This document shows, piece by piece, positions 7,391 to 14,634 of a stretch of 18,791 nucleotides of DNA. Under the pieces are notes generated by a model. The model was not told where the DNA came from. It made no database searches and worked only from the letters and a program-made list of their open reading frames with translations. Source of the stretch: Candidatus Bathyarchaeota archaeon (GTDB taxonomy: Archaea; Thermoproteota; Bathyarchaeia; Bathyarchaeales; DTEX01); the NCBI GenBank assembly GCA_003601695.1, contig PIYH01000016.1, positions 1 through 18,791 on the forward strand, read 5' to 3'. The position numbers were made by a program, and so were the translations under genes. Position 1 is the first letter of the stretch; every line of letters begins with the position of its first letter.

Positions 7391-8082
7391 AGCCTACTCA
7401 TGAAAGACCATTCTACTTTCACCCTCCTTGGAACATACTATTTGATCCTCAAATGCTGGAGAAGATCAATCCTTGGAAGATCGATCTTTCCTTTCTTCTT
7501 TTTTCCTTTCTTGAGGAGATGGAAAAACAATCTATAATAGACTTTAGAGCCTCTGGAATAGCTCTAGATTCATCAGCAACAGTCTATCTCATGAAGTCTA
7601 AACTTTTACTAAAGCTTGAGGAGCCTTCTTCTTCACCGTCTCCCAAACCAAACCCCGACTATGTCCCAGCGCCCCTTATTCTTCCATTACGATACGAATT
7701 GACAACCACTACTATTCGAAATCTGTTGGAGGCATTAGAGGATGCTCTCAAAACAGAGAAGACATTTAGGATCAAAATGCCCCAGCGTGGCGAATTATTT
7801 TCTCCCCCGCAGGAAGTAATACCTCAAGTCAGCGTCTATCTAATGGAAATGGAAGAGCAGATGAGGATCCTTCTCCAGAGGATACATTCGATCATCAGAA
7901 GAGGAGAAATAGCTACTTTTTCAAGCCTCATTAAAGGGCTAAAAAAGATTGAGCAGGTGAGAGACTTCATAATACTACTATTTCTTGCTCATAGAAAGAA
8001 GGTTTCGCTATGGCAAAGTGAAGGTTCAGATGAGATCTACATAACTCTAGGCGAGGGTACAGTTGATGGGGAAACCAAGTAA
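7387..8082 (+). CDS. scpA: Segregation and condensation protein ScpA (kleisin)
   Basis: A 231-residue kleisin that bridges the two SMC heads. The N-terminal part (about 13-75) carries the SMC-neck-binding helices, with the typical PWNILFDPQMLEKINPWKID and SGIALDSSATVYLMKSKLLL segments. A Pro/Ser-rich linker (about 78-100) follows, and the C-terminal winged helix (about 170-225, ATFSSLIKGLKKIEQVRDFI and LFLAHRKKVSLWQ) binds the other SMC head. It starts at GTG inside the smc stop codon (GTGA), which implies translational coupling and fixed stoichiometry with SMC. The 3' end overlaps the scpB start. The N-terminal region MKPTHERPFYFH before the neck motif is short, as in other archaeal ScpA. 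Confidence 0.93.
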   Translation: MKPTHERPFYFHPPWNILFDPQMLEKINPWKIDLSFLLFSFLEEMEKQSIIDFRASGIALDSSATVYLMKSKLLLKLEEPSSSPSPKPNPDYVPAPLILPLRYELTTTTIRNLLEALEDALKTEKTFRIKMPQRGELFSPPQEVIPQVSVYLMEMEEQMRILLQRIHSIIRRGEIATFSSLIKGLKKIEQVRDFIILLFLAHRKKVSLWQSEGSDEIYITLGEGTVDGETK

Positions 8083-8662
8083 TGAAGGGCATGAAGGATC
8101 CAAAGAGGAGGATGTGAGGAGGAAGATTTCCCTGATAGAGGCGGCTCTATACGTTTCTGGCCGCCCCCTCGACCTAAAAACTTTAGGAAGCATAATAGGT
8201 TCAAGATCTAAGCGGAAGATTAGAGAACTTGCGAGAATGCTTATAAAAGAGTATCAGAAGCGTAACTCCTCTCTTGAGGTTTTGGAGCTTGATGATCAAA
8301 GATTCGTTCTCCAGCTAAAGGCTGAATATGCCTCAAAAGTTAGGAGGCTTGCAGTTAAGCCTCTTCTCACAGACGGCCCGCTTAGAACTCTCGCATATAT
8401 AGCCTATAGACAGCCTGTCCCACAGAAGCAAGTGATCTCCGCGCGTGGAACCCACGCCTATAAGCATATAAAGCAGCTTCTAGAGATGGGGCTTGTTAAG
8501 AGAAAGCGGTCTGGGAGAAACAAGATACTGAGGACAACCGAGTATTTCGCTGACTATTTTGGGCTGAGCCATAATCCTGCAGTGATGAAGAGGCAGATTG
8601 TTAGGATACTGAGCGGCATAGGAAATAAAAAAAGGAATGATAAAGCGGAGAAGAACAAATAG
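8066..8662 (+). CDS. scpB: Segregation and condensation protein ScpB
   Basis: A 198-residue kite-family partner of ScpA that binds the kleisin linker as a dimer. The two tandem winged-helix domains are visible. The first (about 20-95) begins RKISLIEAALYVSGRPLDLKTLG; the second (about 100-180) contains GPLRTLAYIAYRQPVPQKQVISARG and ends IKQLLEMGLVKRKRSGRNKILRTTEYFADYFGL, a close match to ScpB. The tail is Lys-rich. The ATG at 8066 is preferred over the TTG one codon earlier because GAGGG sits eight bases upstream of it. It overlaps the end of scpA by 17 bases, so all three condensin genes are expressed as one coupled unit. The C-terminal basic tail (KKRNDKAEKNK) is longer than the domain needs and may contact DNA; that is inference. 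Confidence 0.92.
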   Translation: MGKPSNEGHEGSKEEDVRRKISLIEAALYVSGRPLDLKTLGSIIGSRSKRKIRELARMLIKEYQKRNSSLEVLELDDQRFVLQLKAEYASKVRRLAVKPLLTDGPLRTLAYIAYRQPVPQKQVISARGTHAYKHIKQLLEMGLVKRKRSGRNKILRTTEYFADYFGLSHNPAVMKRQIVRILSGIGNKKRNDKAEKNK

Positions 8663-8683
8663 GACTCAAAAGATTCCGCTAAA

Positions 8684-8692
8684 TTTATATTA
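8684..8692 (+). promoter_or_regulatory. TATA box of the S8e-SRP19 unit
   Basis: TTTATATTA lies about 40 bases before the S8e ATG in the 67-base gap after scpB. A start site about 25 bases downstream would leave a short leader beginning near the SD GAGGTGA (8713-8719). This separates ribosomal gene expression from the condensin operon. Confidence 0.55.
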
Positions 8693-8729
8693 ATCGGAGA
8701 CTTCTCAGATTCGAGGTGAAGGTTAAGGG

Positions 8730-9119
8730 ATGCCTTGGCACAGCGATCTGCACAAGAGAAAGCCAACAGGCGGAAAGAGGCATATATATAGGAAGAGAAG
8801 AAGATTCGAGAGAGGTTCATTTCCAACCGAGACCACGATAGGCGAGTTCAGAACAAAACTTGATAGGAGAAGAGGCGGAAACGTTAAAGTTCGATTGCTG
8901 AGCACGAAGTGGGTGAACGTCTCAGATCCCGAAACCGGCGAGACTAAGAAGGTGGAGATCCTCAGAGTGATCAAAAACCCTGCTAACGTTGATTATGACA
9001 GAAGAAACGTGATAACTAAAGGAGCGATTTTAGAGACCTCCTTTGGAAGAGTCCGCGTAACCTCCAGACCTGGACAGTCAGGAGTCTTGAACGCTATCCT
9101 AATATCTAAGCGTGAATAA
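8730..9119 (+). CDS. rps8e: 30S ribosomal protein S8e
   Basis: A 129-residue basic protein matching the archaeal/eukaryotic S8e family along its whole length; archaeal members are typically about 125-130 residues. It binds small-subunit rRNA. Landmarks are the N-terminal WHSDLHKRKPTGGKRH segment, the central Arg-rich RTKLDRRRGGNVKVRLLS, the internal NVSDPETGETKKVEILRV, and the C-terminal VITKGAILET and VTSRPGQSGVLNAILI. The ATG has a good SD (GAGGTGA, ten bases away) and its own TATA box. SRP19 follows 37 bases downstream on the same strand, and co-transcription is likely. Confidence 0.97.
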   Translation: MPWHSDLHKRKPTGGKRHIYRKRRRFERGSFPTETTIGEFRTKLDRRRGGNVKVRLLSTKWVNVSDPETGETKKVEILRVIKNPANVDYDRRNVITKGAILETSFGRVRVTSRPGQSGVLNAILISKRE

Positions 9120-9156
9120 TCCCGCCCTTCTAATTGGCAGTTTTCGGGGGGCTTAA

Positions 9157-9447
9157 ATGCGGAATCGCGATGAAATAGCATTATGGCCTGTTTATTTCGA
9201 CTCCACAAAGACTAGGAGAGAGGGGCGAAGAGTTCCGAAGAAACTTGCTAGGTCTCATCCGAGCTTAGAGAAGATAGGAAAAGCGTTGAAGCGTCTTGGG
9301 GTGCCTTACAGGCTCGTTCCAGACGCCGCTTATCCGAGAATTCACTGGAAGAAAAGCGGAGTAGTACTTGCTAAAAAGACTAAACCAAAGAATAAGATCT
9401 TGAAAGAAGTTGCGTTAATGCTTGAGGACGAAAAATCCAGATCATAA
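9157..9447 (+). CDS. srp19: Signal recognition particle 19 kDa protein SRP19
   Basis: A 96-residue basic protein with the SRP19 pattern: ALWPVYFDSTKTRREGRRVPKKLA at the N terminus, then helix SLEKIGKALKRLGVPYRLVPDAAYPR, then WKKSGVVLAKK. SRP19 binds helices 6 and 8 of 7S RNA and primes it for SRP54 binding, so it serves co-translational membrane targeting. It is thus functionally linked with the Sec61-beta gene elsewhere in the window. The ATG follows a GGGGGG run five bases upstream, a reasonable SD. The stop TAA overlaps an ATG of the next frame (TAATG), but that ATG is probably not the real gar1 start. Confidence 0.95.
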   Translation: MRNRDEIALWPVYFDSTKTRREGRRVPKKLARSHPSLEKIGKALKRLGVPYRLVPDAAYPRIHWKKSGVVLAKKTKPKNKILKEVALMLEDEKSRS

Positions 9448-9456
9448 TGAGAAAAA

Positions 9457-9466
9457 CTTTAAATAT
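9457..9466 (+). promoter_or_regulatory. Probable TATA box of the gar1-tfb operon
   Basis: CTTTAAATAT lies just after the SRP19 stop and 42 bases before the GGAGG that precedes the gar1 coding region. A transcription start about 25 bases downstream (near 9487) would begin after the ATG at 9447, which supports the internal gar1 start at 9516. Confidence 0.5.
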
Positions 9467-9515
9467 CATGTTTATTTCATTTCTATGTTTCGGTTTCTGG
9501 AGGCAACTTGCCATT

Positions 9516-9773
9516 TTGAGGAAGATAGGACGCGTCATGCATATAAGCCCCCGCGAAAAAGCAGTAATAAAGACGACGAAGCCTCTCAAAATCGGCGAGA
9601 AAGTTTTTGACAGAAACGAGAGGGTTATTGGAAGGGTCTCAGACATTTTTGGACCCATAAAGGCACCTTATATTGAAGTTAATATTGAGAGTGGAGATGC
9701 CTCTAGTTATGTTGGTAAGATTCTGTATTATTCGCTCTCAAAACAAAGAAAGAGGAGTAAAAGAAAAAGATGA
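9516..9773 (+). CDS. gar1: H/ACA RNP component Gar1
   Basis: An 85-residue Gar1, the small beta-barrel subunit of archaeal H/ACA ribonucleoproteins that assists guide-RNA-directed pseudouridylation by Cbf5. The body is clear: RKIGRVMHISPREKAVIKT, KIGEKVFDRNERVIGRVSDIFGPIKAPYIEV, then a Lys/Arg-rich tail (SKQRKRSKRKR). The frame is open back to an ATG at 9447, but residues from there (MRKTLNIMFISFLCFGFW) are hydrophobic, unlike Gar1, and are overlapped by a TATA-like box. The TTG at 9516 directly precedes the usual Gar1 start and has GGAGG 12 bases upstream, so I chose it. The SRP19 stop / ATG overlap at 9445-9449 argues the other way, so the start is not certain. The stop overlaps the TFB ATG (ATGA); gar1-tfb is a recurring archaeal pair. 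Confidence 0.9.
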   Translation: MRKIGRVMHISPREKAVIKTTKPLKIGEKVFDRNERVIGRVSDIFGPIKAPYIEVNIESGDASSYVGKILYYSLSKQRKRSKRKR

Positions 9774-10714
9774 AGAGAAAACGTGAGAATCCGCCTCCAT
9801 CCATTCTCAATATAAGGCAGTGTCCGGAATGTGGAAGCACCAGGCTTATGAGAGATTACGACTCCGCTGAGATCGTATGCATGGAATGTGGCTATGTCAT
9901 CGAGATGGGAATAGCTGATCGTGGTCCGGAGTGGAGGGCGTTCGATAATGAGCAGAAAGAGAAAAGAGCCCGAACCGGCGCTCCAGTAACATATACGATC
10001 CACGACAAGGGACTCTCAACAATGATAGACTGGCATGATCGGGATGTGTATGGAAAGAAGTTTTCAAGCGGAAAGAAGGCTCAAATTTATCGTCTTAGGA
10101 GATGGCAGAGACGTATTCGGGTCTCAGACGCTATGGAACGAAATCTCGCATTCGCCCTTTCGGAAATAACGAAGATAGCGAGTAACCTGTCATTGCCCCG
10201 AAACATTCTTGAAACAGCTTCTGTAATCTACAGGAAAGCCGTGAAGGAACGTCTTATCCGCGGTAGATCAATTCAGAGCATAAGCGCAGCCTCGGTTTAT
10301 ATCGCGTGTAGGCAATGTAGACTCTCCCGTACCTTAGATGAGATAGCGAGGGCTTCAAATCTGAGTAAAAGGGAGATAGGCCGGAGCTACCGTTTCTTGG
10401 TGAAGGAACTCGGCTTTTTCATCCCCCCCGTAAAGGCGAGCCATTATATCTCCAAATTCTCAAATCAGCTCACAATGCAAGGTAGAGTTGAAGAGATAGC
10501 GAATGAGATTCTGCTAGTAGCCAAGCGTCTTAGATTAACATCTGGCAGGGGTCCAACAGGAATAGCGGCTGCGGCGAGCTATATAGCCTCGGTTCTGGTT
10601 GGTGAAAGAAGGACGCAGCGGGAGATAGCTGAGATAGCAAAGGTCACTGAGGTGACGATAAGAAATAGGTATAAAGAACTGGTTGACCGTCTTCTATTCG
10701 TGATGAGTCTCTAA
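9770..10714 (+). CDS. tfb: Transcription initiation factor IIB (TFB)
   Basis: A 314-residue TFB, which binds the TBP-TATA complex and the BRE and recruits RNA polymerase. The N-terminal zinc ribbon has Cys18, Cys21, Cys37 and Cys40. The B-reader/linker follows (RGPEWRAFDNEQKEKRARTGAP, then GLSTMIDWHDRDVYGKKFS). Two cyclin-fold repeats occupy about 115-205 (with ISAASVYIACRQCRLSRTLDEIA) and 215-310 (with GIAAAASYIASVLVGERRTQREIAE and a C-terminal recognition helix VTEVTIRNRYKEL). All expected elements are intact and the length is normal, so this is a full general factor. The ATG overlaps the gar1 stop; GAGGAG lies upstream inside gar1, so translation is coupled. A hairpin about 50 bases after the stop may end the transcript. 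Confidence 0.97.
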   Translation: MKRKRENPPPSILNIRQCPECGSTRLMRDYDSAEIVCMECGYVIEMGIADRGPEWRAFDNEQKEKRARTGAPVTYTIHDKGLSTMIDWHDRDVYGKKFSSGKKAQIYRLRRWQRRIRVSDAMERNLAFALSEITKIASNLSLPRNILETASVIYRKAVKERLIRGRSIQSISAASVYIACRQCRLSRTLDEIARASNLSKREIGRSYRFLVKELGFFIPPVKASHYISKFSNQLTMQGRVEEIANEILLVAKRLRLTSGRGPTGIAAAASYIASVLVGERRTQREIAEIAKVTEVTIRNRYKELVDRLLFVMSL

Positions 10715-10765
10715 CTACTAATGATAGATATCCACAAAAGATGAAGATTCGTAAAAGTTAAACCT

Positions 10766-10782
10766 TTAGCGATCTTCGCTAA
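10766..10782 (+). terminator. Candidate terminator hairpin after tfb
   Basis: TTAGCGA (10766-10772) and TCGCTAA (10776-10782) form a perfect 7-bp stem with a 3-base loop. They are followed by a T-rich stretch (CTTATCTTTAAGTATTT) in the 187-base gap between convergent tfb and the nucleotidyltransferase gene. The position suits a 3' end signal, although archaeal termination depends mainly on the U tract rather than the hairpin. Confidence 0.4.
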
Positions 10783-10901
10783 GCTTATCTTTAAGTATTT
10801 AATGCCACGGCTTAGAAGGATTTTTGCAGCATTTACTATCTCTTCACCCCTCCATAATCTTCCCCATTATACTCCGGGATTTGTAGAGCCCAATTAATGC
10901 G

Positions 10902-11537
10902 TCAAGATCTGGGGACAAATTTCATGTAAGGATCTCTCTCAATAATATTCTTCAATTGGCTGATATTAAGCCCTTTAATTATGTCTCCATAGATCTCGCA
11001 TTTCTCAACTATATGCTCCTCATCTGTTCCCTTCACAATTATCTCTGCCTCATCTCCAGAAGGAAGAGAAACGAAGATATGAAGTGAAGATCGTTTATTT
11101 CCATTCTTATGTACTTGAACCTCCTTGACCTCGGAGATTGTGAAATGCTTCTTTCGCAGCTTTTGTAAAACTGTTTCAGGATTTGCGGAGTATGCGATGA
11201 TGTCGATATCGCTGTTTTTGTGAGCTGTGCCTCTCCAGACGCTTCCTATAAGCCTTGGTTTGAAAGCCTTAAGGCACCACATAATCTCTAAGGCTTCTTT
11301 ACGCATCCTAACTAGCCGCTTAAGTCTTTCTCTCCCCTCAAGCTCCGTTGCGATTGCATCAAGCTCTTCAGCTACCTCTCTATTCGAGGGTAAAATCCTT
11401 ACCCCAAGAGTCTCCGCCGCCCTGATCTTCGCCTGCTTATACTCTTTCTCTTGAGATGTATAAATAAGAAATGCAGCTTCCCGAGCAATCATTCTCCTTA
11501 AAGTCTGATGATCATTCGATGGTCTCAAACGCCCCAT
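10902..11537 (-). CDS. Predicted archaeal nucleotidyltransferase (COG2413-like)
   Basis: A 211-residue protein with a pol-beta-type nucleotidyltransferase core. LIGSVWRGTAHKNSDIDIIAY (about residues 96-116) has the Gly-Ser helix turn and the Asp-x-Asp metal ligands. It is preceded by a conserved archaeal helical region (REAAFLIYTSQEKEYKQAK, GVRILPSNREVAEELDAIA, RKEALEIMWCLKAFKPR). The layout fits the uncharacterised archaeal group I recall as COG2413, not a CCA-adding enzyme or an MNT/HEPN toxin-antitoxin pair: it is larger than MNT proteins and has no HEPN partner beside it. The nucleotide and acceptor are unknown. It lies 31 bases downstream of the S3Ae gene on the same strand and is likely co-transcribed with it, which suggests a link to translation or RNA metabolism (inference). 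The SD before the ATG is weak. Confidence 0.85.
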   Translation of the reverse strand: MGRLRPSNDHQTLRRMIAREAAFLIYTSQEKEYKQAKIRAAETLGVRILPSNREVAEELDAIATELEGRERLKRLVRMRKEALEIMWCLKAFKPRLIGSVWRGTAHKNSDIDIIAYSANPETVLQKLRKKHFTISEVKEVQVHKNGNKRSSLHIFVSLPSGDEAEIIVKGTDEEHIVEKCEIYGDIIKGLNISQLKNIIERDPYMKFVPRS

Positions 11538-11568
11538 TTTATTCCCAAATGCAAGTTATACTTCAATT

Positions 11569-12192
11569 TTAAGTTTCTTTCTCAACTGTTTCTACTTGCC
11601 CCTCAGCCTTAAGGGGAGGCTTAGAAAGTAACCTAGACTTCCTTATCCCAACGTGACGTAAAGGCAAGATCTTCTTAGCCTCATTATATATGTCTGACGC
11701 TATCTTTCCAAGCACAGCCTCTTGCACGAATTGATCGAATGAGAGAGAAGATGCCTTCTCTTCAATAACCTTTTTCATAATAGTGCGGATTGCTTTCTCC
11801 TGCGAGGTTTTTATTCTCACGAGGGTGAATGCAACCGCCGAGACCCTGAGCGTATATCCATCCTTCGTCATAACATCTACTATACAGTCTACTCTTGTTG
11901 TCCTCCGCCTAACAAGACTTCTAAGATAATCTCTTGAATACTCATGTCCCTTAAATATTGTTAGGGCTCTTCTCCCCTGAACATCGCAGATCTGAAAGTA
12001 TATCTTCAAATATTGATGGGCAAAATCCTCGGTTATATCATAGAGTGTGGACTCAACAGTTCTGCCAATAAGCTTCTCCGGCTCGTCAGCGACGATCGAT
12101 CCGACTTCAACATTTCCGAAGCATTCAGGAGCTAGTACAGTGAACCATCTTTTGCTACGCCATTTATCCCTAACACGTCCTCTCCTCGACAC
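11569..12192 (-). CDS. rps3ae: 30S ribosomal protein S3Ae (eS1)
   Basis: A 207-residue S3Ae/eS1 protein of the small ribosomal subunit near the mRNA exit. Typical segments are DKWRSKRWFTVLAPECFGNVEVG, ADEPEKLIGRTVESTLYDITEDFAHQYLKIYFQI, GRRALTIFKGHEYSRDYLRSLVRRRTTRVD, and the C-terminal ILPLRHVGIRKSRLL. The frame is open back to a GTG at 12231, but that codon touches the TATA-like box TTTTAATATTAG. The GTG at 12192 has GAGGT seven bases upstream and gives MSRRGRVRDKW, matching the normal N terminus of the family, so it is the better start. The gene is divergent from serS and shares a 130-base promoter region with it. The predicted nucleotidyltransferase follows 31 bases downstream. Confidence 0.95.
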   Translation of the reverse strand: MSRRGRVRDKWRSKRWFTVLAPECFGNVEVGSIVADEPEKLIGRTVESTLYDITEDFAHQYLKIYFQICDVQGRRALTIFKGHEYSRDYLRSLVRRRTTRVDCIVDVMTKDGYTLRVSAVAFTLVRIKTSQEKAIRTIMKKVIEEKASSLSFDQFVQEAVLGKIASDIYNEAKKILPLRHVGIRKSRLLSKPPLKAEGQVETVEKET

Positions 12193-12232
12193 TTTGTCTA
12201 CCTCGCACGATTCAAATAATTGACAGACCACT

Positions 12233-12241
12233 AATATTAAA
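12233..12241 (-). promoter_or_regulatory. TATA box of the S3Ae gene
   Basis: Read on the minus strand this is TTTAATATT within CCTTTTAATATTAG. A start site about 25 bases downstream gives a leader of about 20 bases containing GAGGT before the GTG at 12192, which fixes the S3Ae start. Confidence 0.55.
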
Positions 12242-12265
12242 AGGTTTGGTGAAAGATTAGAGATG

Positions 12266-12275
12266 CTAAAAATTA
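12266..12275 (+). promoter_or_regulatory. Probable TATA box of serS
   Basis: CTAAAAATTA is the best TATA-like element before serS. The predicted start site near 12297-12300 leaves about 28 bases of leader to the ATG at 12326, with GGAGA at 12312-12316. It would place the TTG at 12302 almost at the transcript start, without an SD. Confidence 0.4.
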
Positions 12276-12325
12276 TTAGTAGATTTGCTGATTAATTCCC
12301 CTTGAGCGATCGGAGAATCAGAGGG

Positions 12326-13612
12326 ATGATTGACATAAATCTGATTCGAAAGAATCCAGATCTGGTTAGAGAGAACCTTAAAAGGCGGAACAACCCTCAA
12401 TATTTGGTTTTGCTTGACAAGTTCATAGAGGCAGACAATACTTGGAGGGCTCTACAAACAGAGGTTAACAACTATAGGAGAAGAAGGAATGATTTAAGTC
12501 TCCAGATAGCTAAGAGGAAGAAGCAAGGCTTAGACATAATAGATCTCCTTAAGGAGGCTGAAGTTATACAGAGAAAGGTTCATCAGCTCAGCTTGAAGGT
12601 CGAGGAAGCTAGACGACATGCCCGAGAGCTTCTTATACGGATTCCGAATCTTCTACATGAATCTGTTCCATATGGTAAAGACGAGAATGATAATGTGGAG
12701 ATAAGAAGGTGGGGGACCCCTCCTAAGTTCGACTTTGAACCGAAGAATCATCTTGAGATAGTTTTGAATTTAGGACTTGTTGATGAGGAGAGAGCTAATA
12801 AGGTCGCTGGCACGGGTTTCTACTACTTGAAGGATGAGCTTGTACTACTTGACCTTGCTATTCAAAGATTCGCAATAAACTTTCTAATGGAGAAAGGCTA
12901 TACTCTCATCGAGCCACCGTACATGATGCGTAGAAAACCATATGAAGGCGTAACGGACCTTTCAGACTTCGAAGATGTAATGTATAAAATTGAGGGAGAA
13001 GATCACTATTTAATTGCTACAAGTGAGCATCCTATAGCTGCGATGTTCATGAATGAGACTCTTCTGAAAAACGACCTTCCAATGAAGTTCGTTGGCATAA
13101 GCACAAACTTCAGAAAAGAGATAGGAACCCATGGAAAATACACGAAGGGCTTCTTCCGTATGCATCAGTTTAACAAGATTGAACAGTTCGTTTTCTGTCT
13201 GCCCGAGCAATCTTGGGAGATACATGAGGAACTTCAACGAAACTGCGAGGAGCTCTATCAGAAACTCGGCTTACACTATCGAGTTGTTAATGTATGCACT
13301 GGAGATATAGGCACGGTTGCAGCGAAGAAGTACGATACAGAGGTATGGATGGCTGATGGAAAATTCCGTGAAGCCGGCTCAAACTCTAACTGTACAGATT
13401 ACCAAGCTAGAAGACTTGGGATAAAATATCGGGAGGGAGTCGGAAAGCCGCCTAAAGGATACGTGCATACGCTGAACAGTACGGCGCTCGCAACCAGCCG
13501 AACAATGATAGCGATACTTGAACAGCACCAGCAGAAAGATGGCTCTGTGATAATTCCTGAGGTTCTAAGGCCTTATATGAACGGTATTAGCAAGCTATGT
13601 AAAAAGGAGTAG
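12326..13612 (+). CDS. serS: Seryl-tRNA synthetase
   Basis: A 428-residue class II synthetase that charges tRNA-Ser (and tRNA-Sec if present) with serine. The N-terminal tRNA-binding coiled-coil arm spans about 25-105. The catalytic domain holds motif 2 (FRKEIGTHGKYTKGFFRMHQF) and motif 3 (NSTALATSRTMIAILEQHQ), with the preceding TSEHPIAAMF and serine-site GDIGTVAAKKYDTEVWM. This is the common bacterial/eukaryotic-like SerRS, not the rare methanogen type. The frame is open to a TTG at 12302, but the ATG at 12326 starts the expected MIDINLIRKNPDLVRENL, has GGAGA nine bases upstream and sits at a sensible distance from the TATA box. A PfkB-family kinase follows after 19 bases on the same strand. 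Confidence 0.97.
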   Translation: MIDINLIRKNPDLVRENLKRRNNPQYLVLLDKFIEADNTWRALQTEVNNYRRRRNDLSLQIAKRKKQGLDIIDLLKEAEVIQRKVHQLSLKVEEARRHARELLIRIPNLLHESVPYGKDENDNVEIRRWGTPPKFDFEPKNHLEIVLNLGLVDEERANKVAGTGFYYLKDELVLLDLAIQRFAINFLMEKGYTLIEPPYMMRRKPYEGVTDLSDFEDVMYKIEGEDHYLIATSEHPIAAMFMNETLLKNDLPMKFVGISTNFRKEIGTHGKYTKGFFRMHQFNKIEQFVFCLPEQSWEIHEELQRNCEELYQKLGLHYRVVNVCTGDIGTVAAKKYDTEVWMADGKFREAGSNSNCTDYQARRLGIKYREGVGKPPKGYVHTLNSTALATSRTMIAILEQHQQKDGSVIIPEVLRPYMNGISKLCKKE

Positions 13613-13631
13613 CTTTGGAGGCGTATCAAAT

Positions 13632-14603
13632 ATGTCTCTAGACCTGATAGGAATGGGTGAGATTTTAATAGACTTTGTCGCCGCGGAGTATGGGTCATAT
13701 ATAGATGTGAGACTTTTCCAGAAATGTTTCGGAGGAGCGCCGATGAATACGATAGTCGGTGCAGCTAGACTGGGCCTTCGGACAGGAGTAGTGACAGCTG
13801 TCGGCGAGGATCCATTTGGAATGTTTCTGATACGTGAATTAGAGGGTAATGGAGTCGATACTTCTCATGTGAAGATTAAGAAGGGCATGCGGACGACGAT
13901 AAGCTTTGTGGCCAATGAGCCCGAGACGGGCGAAAGAACATTTATCTTCTATAGGAAGCCTTGGGTCTCTGGAACGGCTGATAGTTCACTATCTATCGAG
14001 GACATTGACGTGAATTATATCTCTAGGGCGAAGATACTACATATCTCGGGGTTCTCGTTATCCCAGAATCCATCTGGAAGAGCGATTCTCGAAGCCGTTA
14101 AGCAAGCTAGGTCTTTGGGCATCCGCATATCGTTTGATCCAACTTTGAGACTTGATGTCTGGAGATCCGCTGAGACTATCAAGAGAGTTTATAGAAAAGC
14201 GCTGAGGCTCTCAAACATAGCAACATTCTCCTTAGAAGAATCTGCCTTTATCTTCGGAACTGAGAACCCGGAGAAAGTCGCTGAGAAAGCCTTTAAATAT
14301 GGAGTTGATATCGTTGGAGTGAAGATGGGATCTAAGGGAGCTTTCCTGCAGATGAAAACAGGAGAGAAAGAGCATCTTCCAGCCTTCAAAGTGAAGGCTA
14401 TAGATACTACTGGCGCTGGAGATGGATGGAATGCAGGTCTTCTAACGGGGCTAGTGAGGGAGTGGGACCTGCATACATGCCTTTTAGTGGCGAATGCTGT
14501 TGGAGCCCTCGTCGTCACGAAACGCGGAGCTATAACGGCATTGCCTTATAAGCATGAGCTTGAGAAATTCTTAAAGACAAACAGTGTTGAAATTACGCTT
14601 TAG
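13632..14603 (+). CDS. PfkB-family carbohydrate kinase (fructokinase/KDG kinase-like)
   Basis: A 323-residue ribokinase-fold sugar kinase. The N-terminal signature is FGGAPMNTIVGAARLGL (about 33-49). The C-terminal PfkB signature, DTTGAGDGWNAGLLTGL (258-274), carries the anion hole and catalytic base Asp264. The usual residues after that Asp are Ala-Phe; here they are Gly-Trp, an uncommon variant near the sugar pocket. FDPTLRLDVW (168-177) and the N-terminal sugar-binding Gly-Gly-Ala-Pro resemble fructokinases and 2-keto-3-deoxygluconate kinases more than ribokinase or adenosine kinase; the exact sugar cannot be assigned. A GGAGG ten bases before the ATG and only 19 bases from the serS stop suggest co-transcription with serS. 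It converges with a phosphofructokinase gene 25 bases away. Confidence 0.9.
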   Translation: MSLDLIGMGEILIDFVAAEYGSYIDVRLFQKCFGGAPMNTIVGAARLGLRTGVVTAVGEDPFGMFLIRELEGNGVDTSHVKIKKGMRTTISFVANEPETGERTFIFYRKPWVSGTADSSLSIEDIDVNYISRAKILHISGFSLSQNPSGRAILEAVKQARSLGIRISFDPTLRLDVWRSAETIKRVYRKALRLSNIATFSLEESAFIFGTENPEKVAEKAFKYGVDIVGVKMGSKGAFLQMKTGEKEHLPAFKVKAIDTTGAGDGWNAGLLTGLVREWDLHTCLLVANAVGALVVTKRGAITALPYKHELEKFLKTNSVEITL

Positions 14604-14606
14604 CCA

Positions 14607-14634
14607 GAATAATCAAAGATGTGAAAGATTATTC
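14607..14634. terminator. Inverted repeat between convergent kinase genes, candidate two-way terminator
   Basis: GAATAATC (14607-14614) and GATTATTC (14627-14634) are a perfect 8-bp dyad with a 12-base spacer. It lies exactly in the junction of the PfkB and phosphofructokinase genes, starting three bases after one stop and spanning the other. Such a position fits a bidirectional transcript end, though the spacer is long and the A/T content high. Confidence 0.4.

Noticed and set aside
9380..9658. Minus-strand 92-codon frame across SRP19 and Gar1
   Set aside because: It lies opposite two recognised genes and its protein has no recognisable pattern.
10902..12192. MNT-HEPN type toxin-antitoxin pair at the nucleotidyltransferase
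   Set aside because: The protein is larger than an MNT antitoxin, its neighbour is ribosomal protein S3Ae, and no HEPN gene is beside it.
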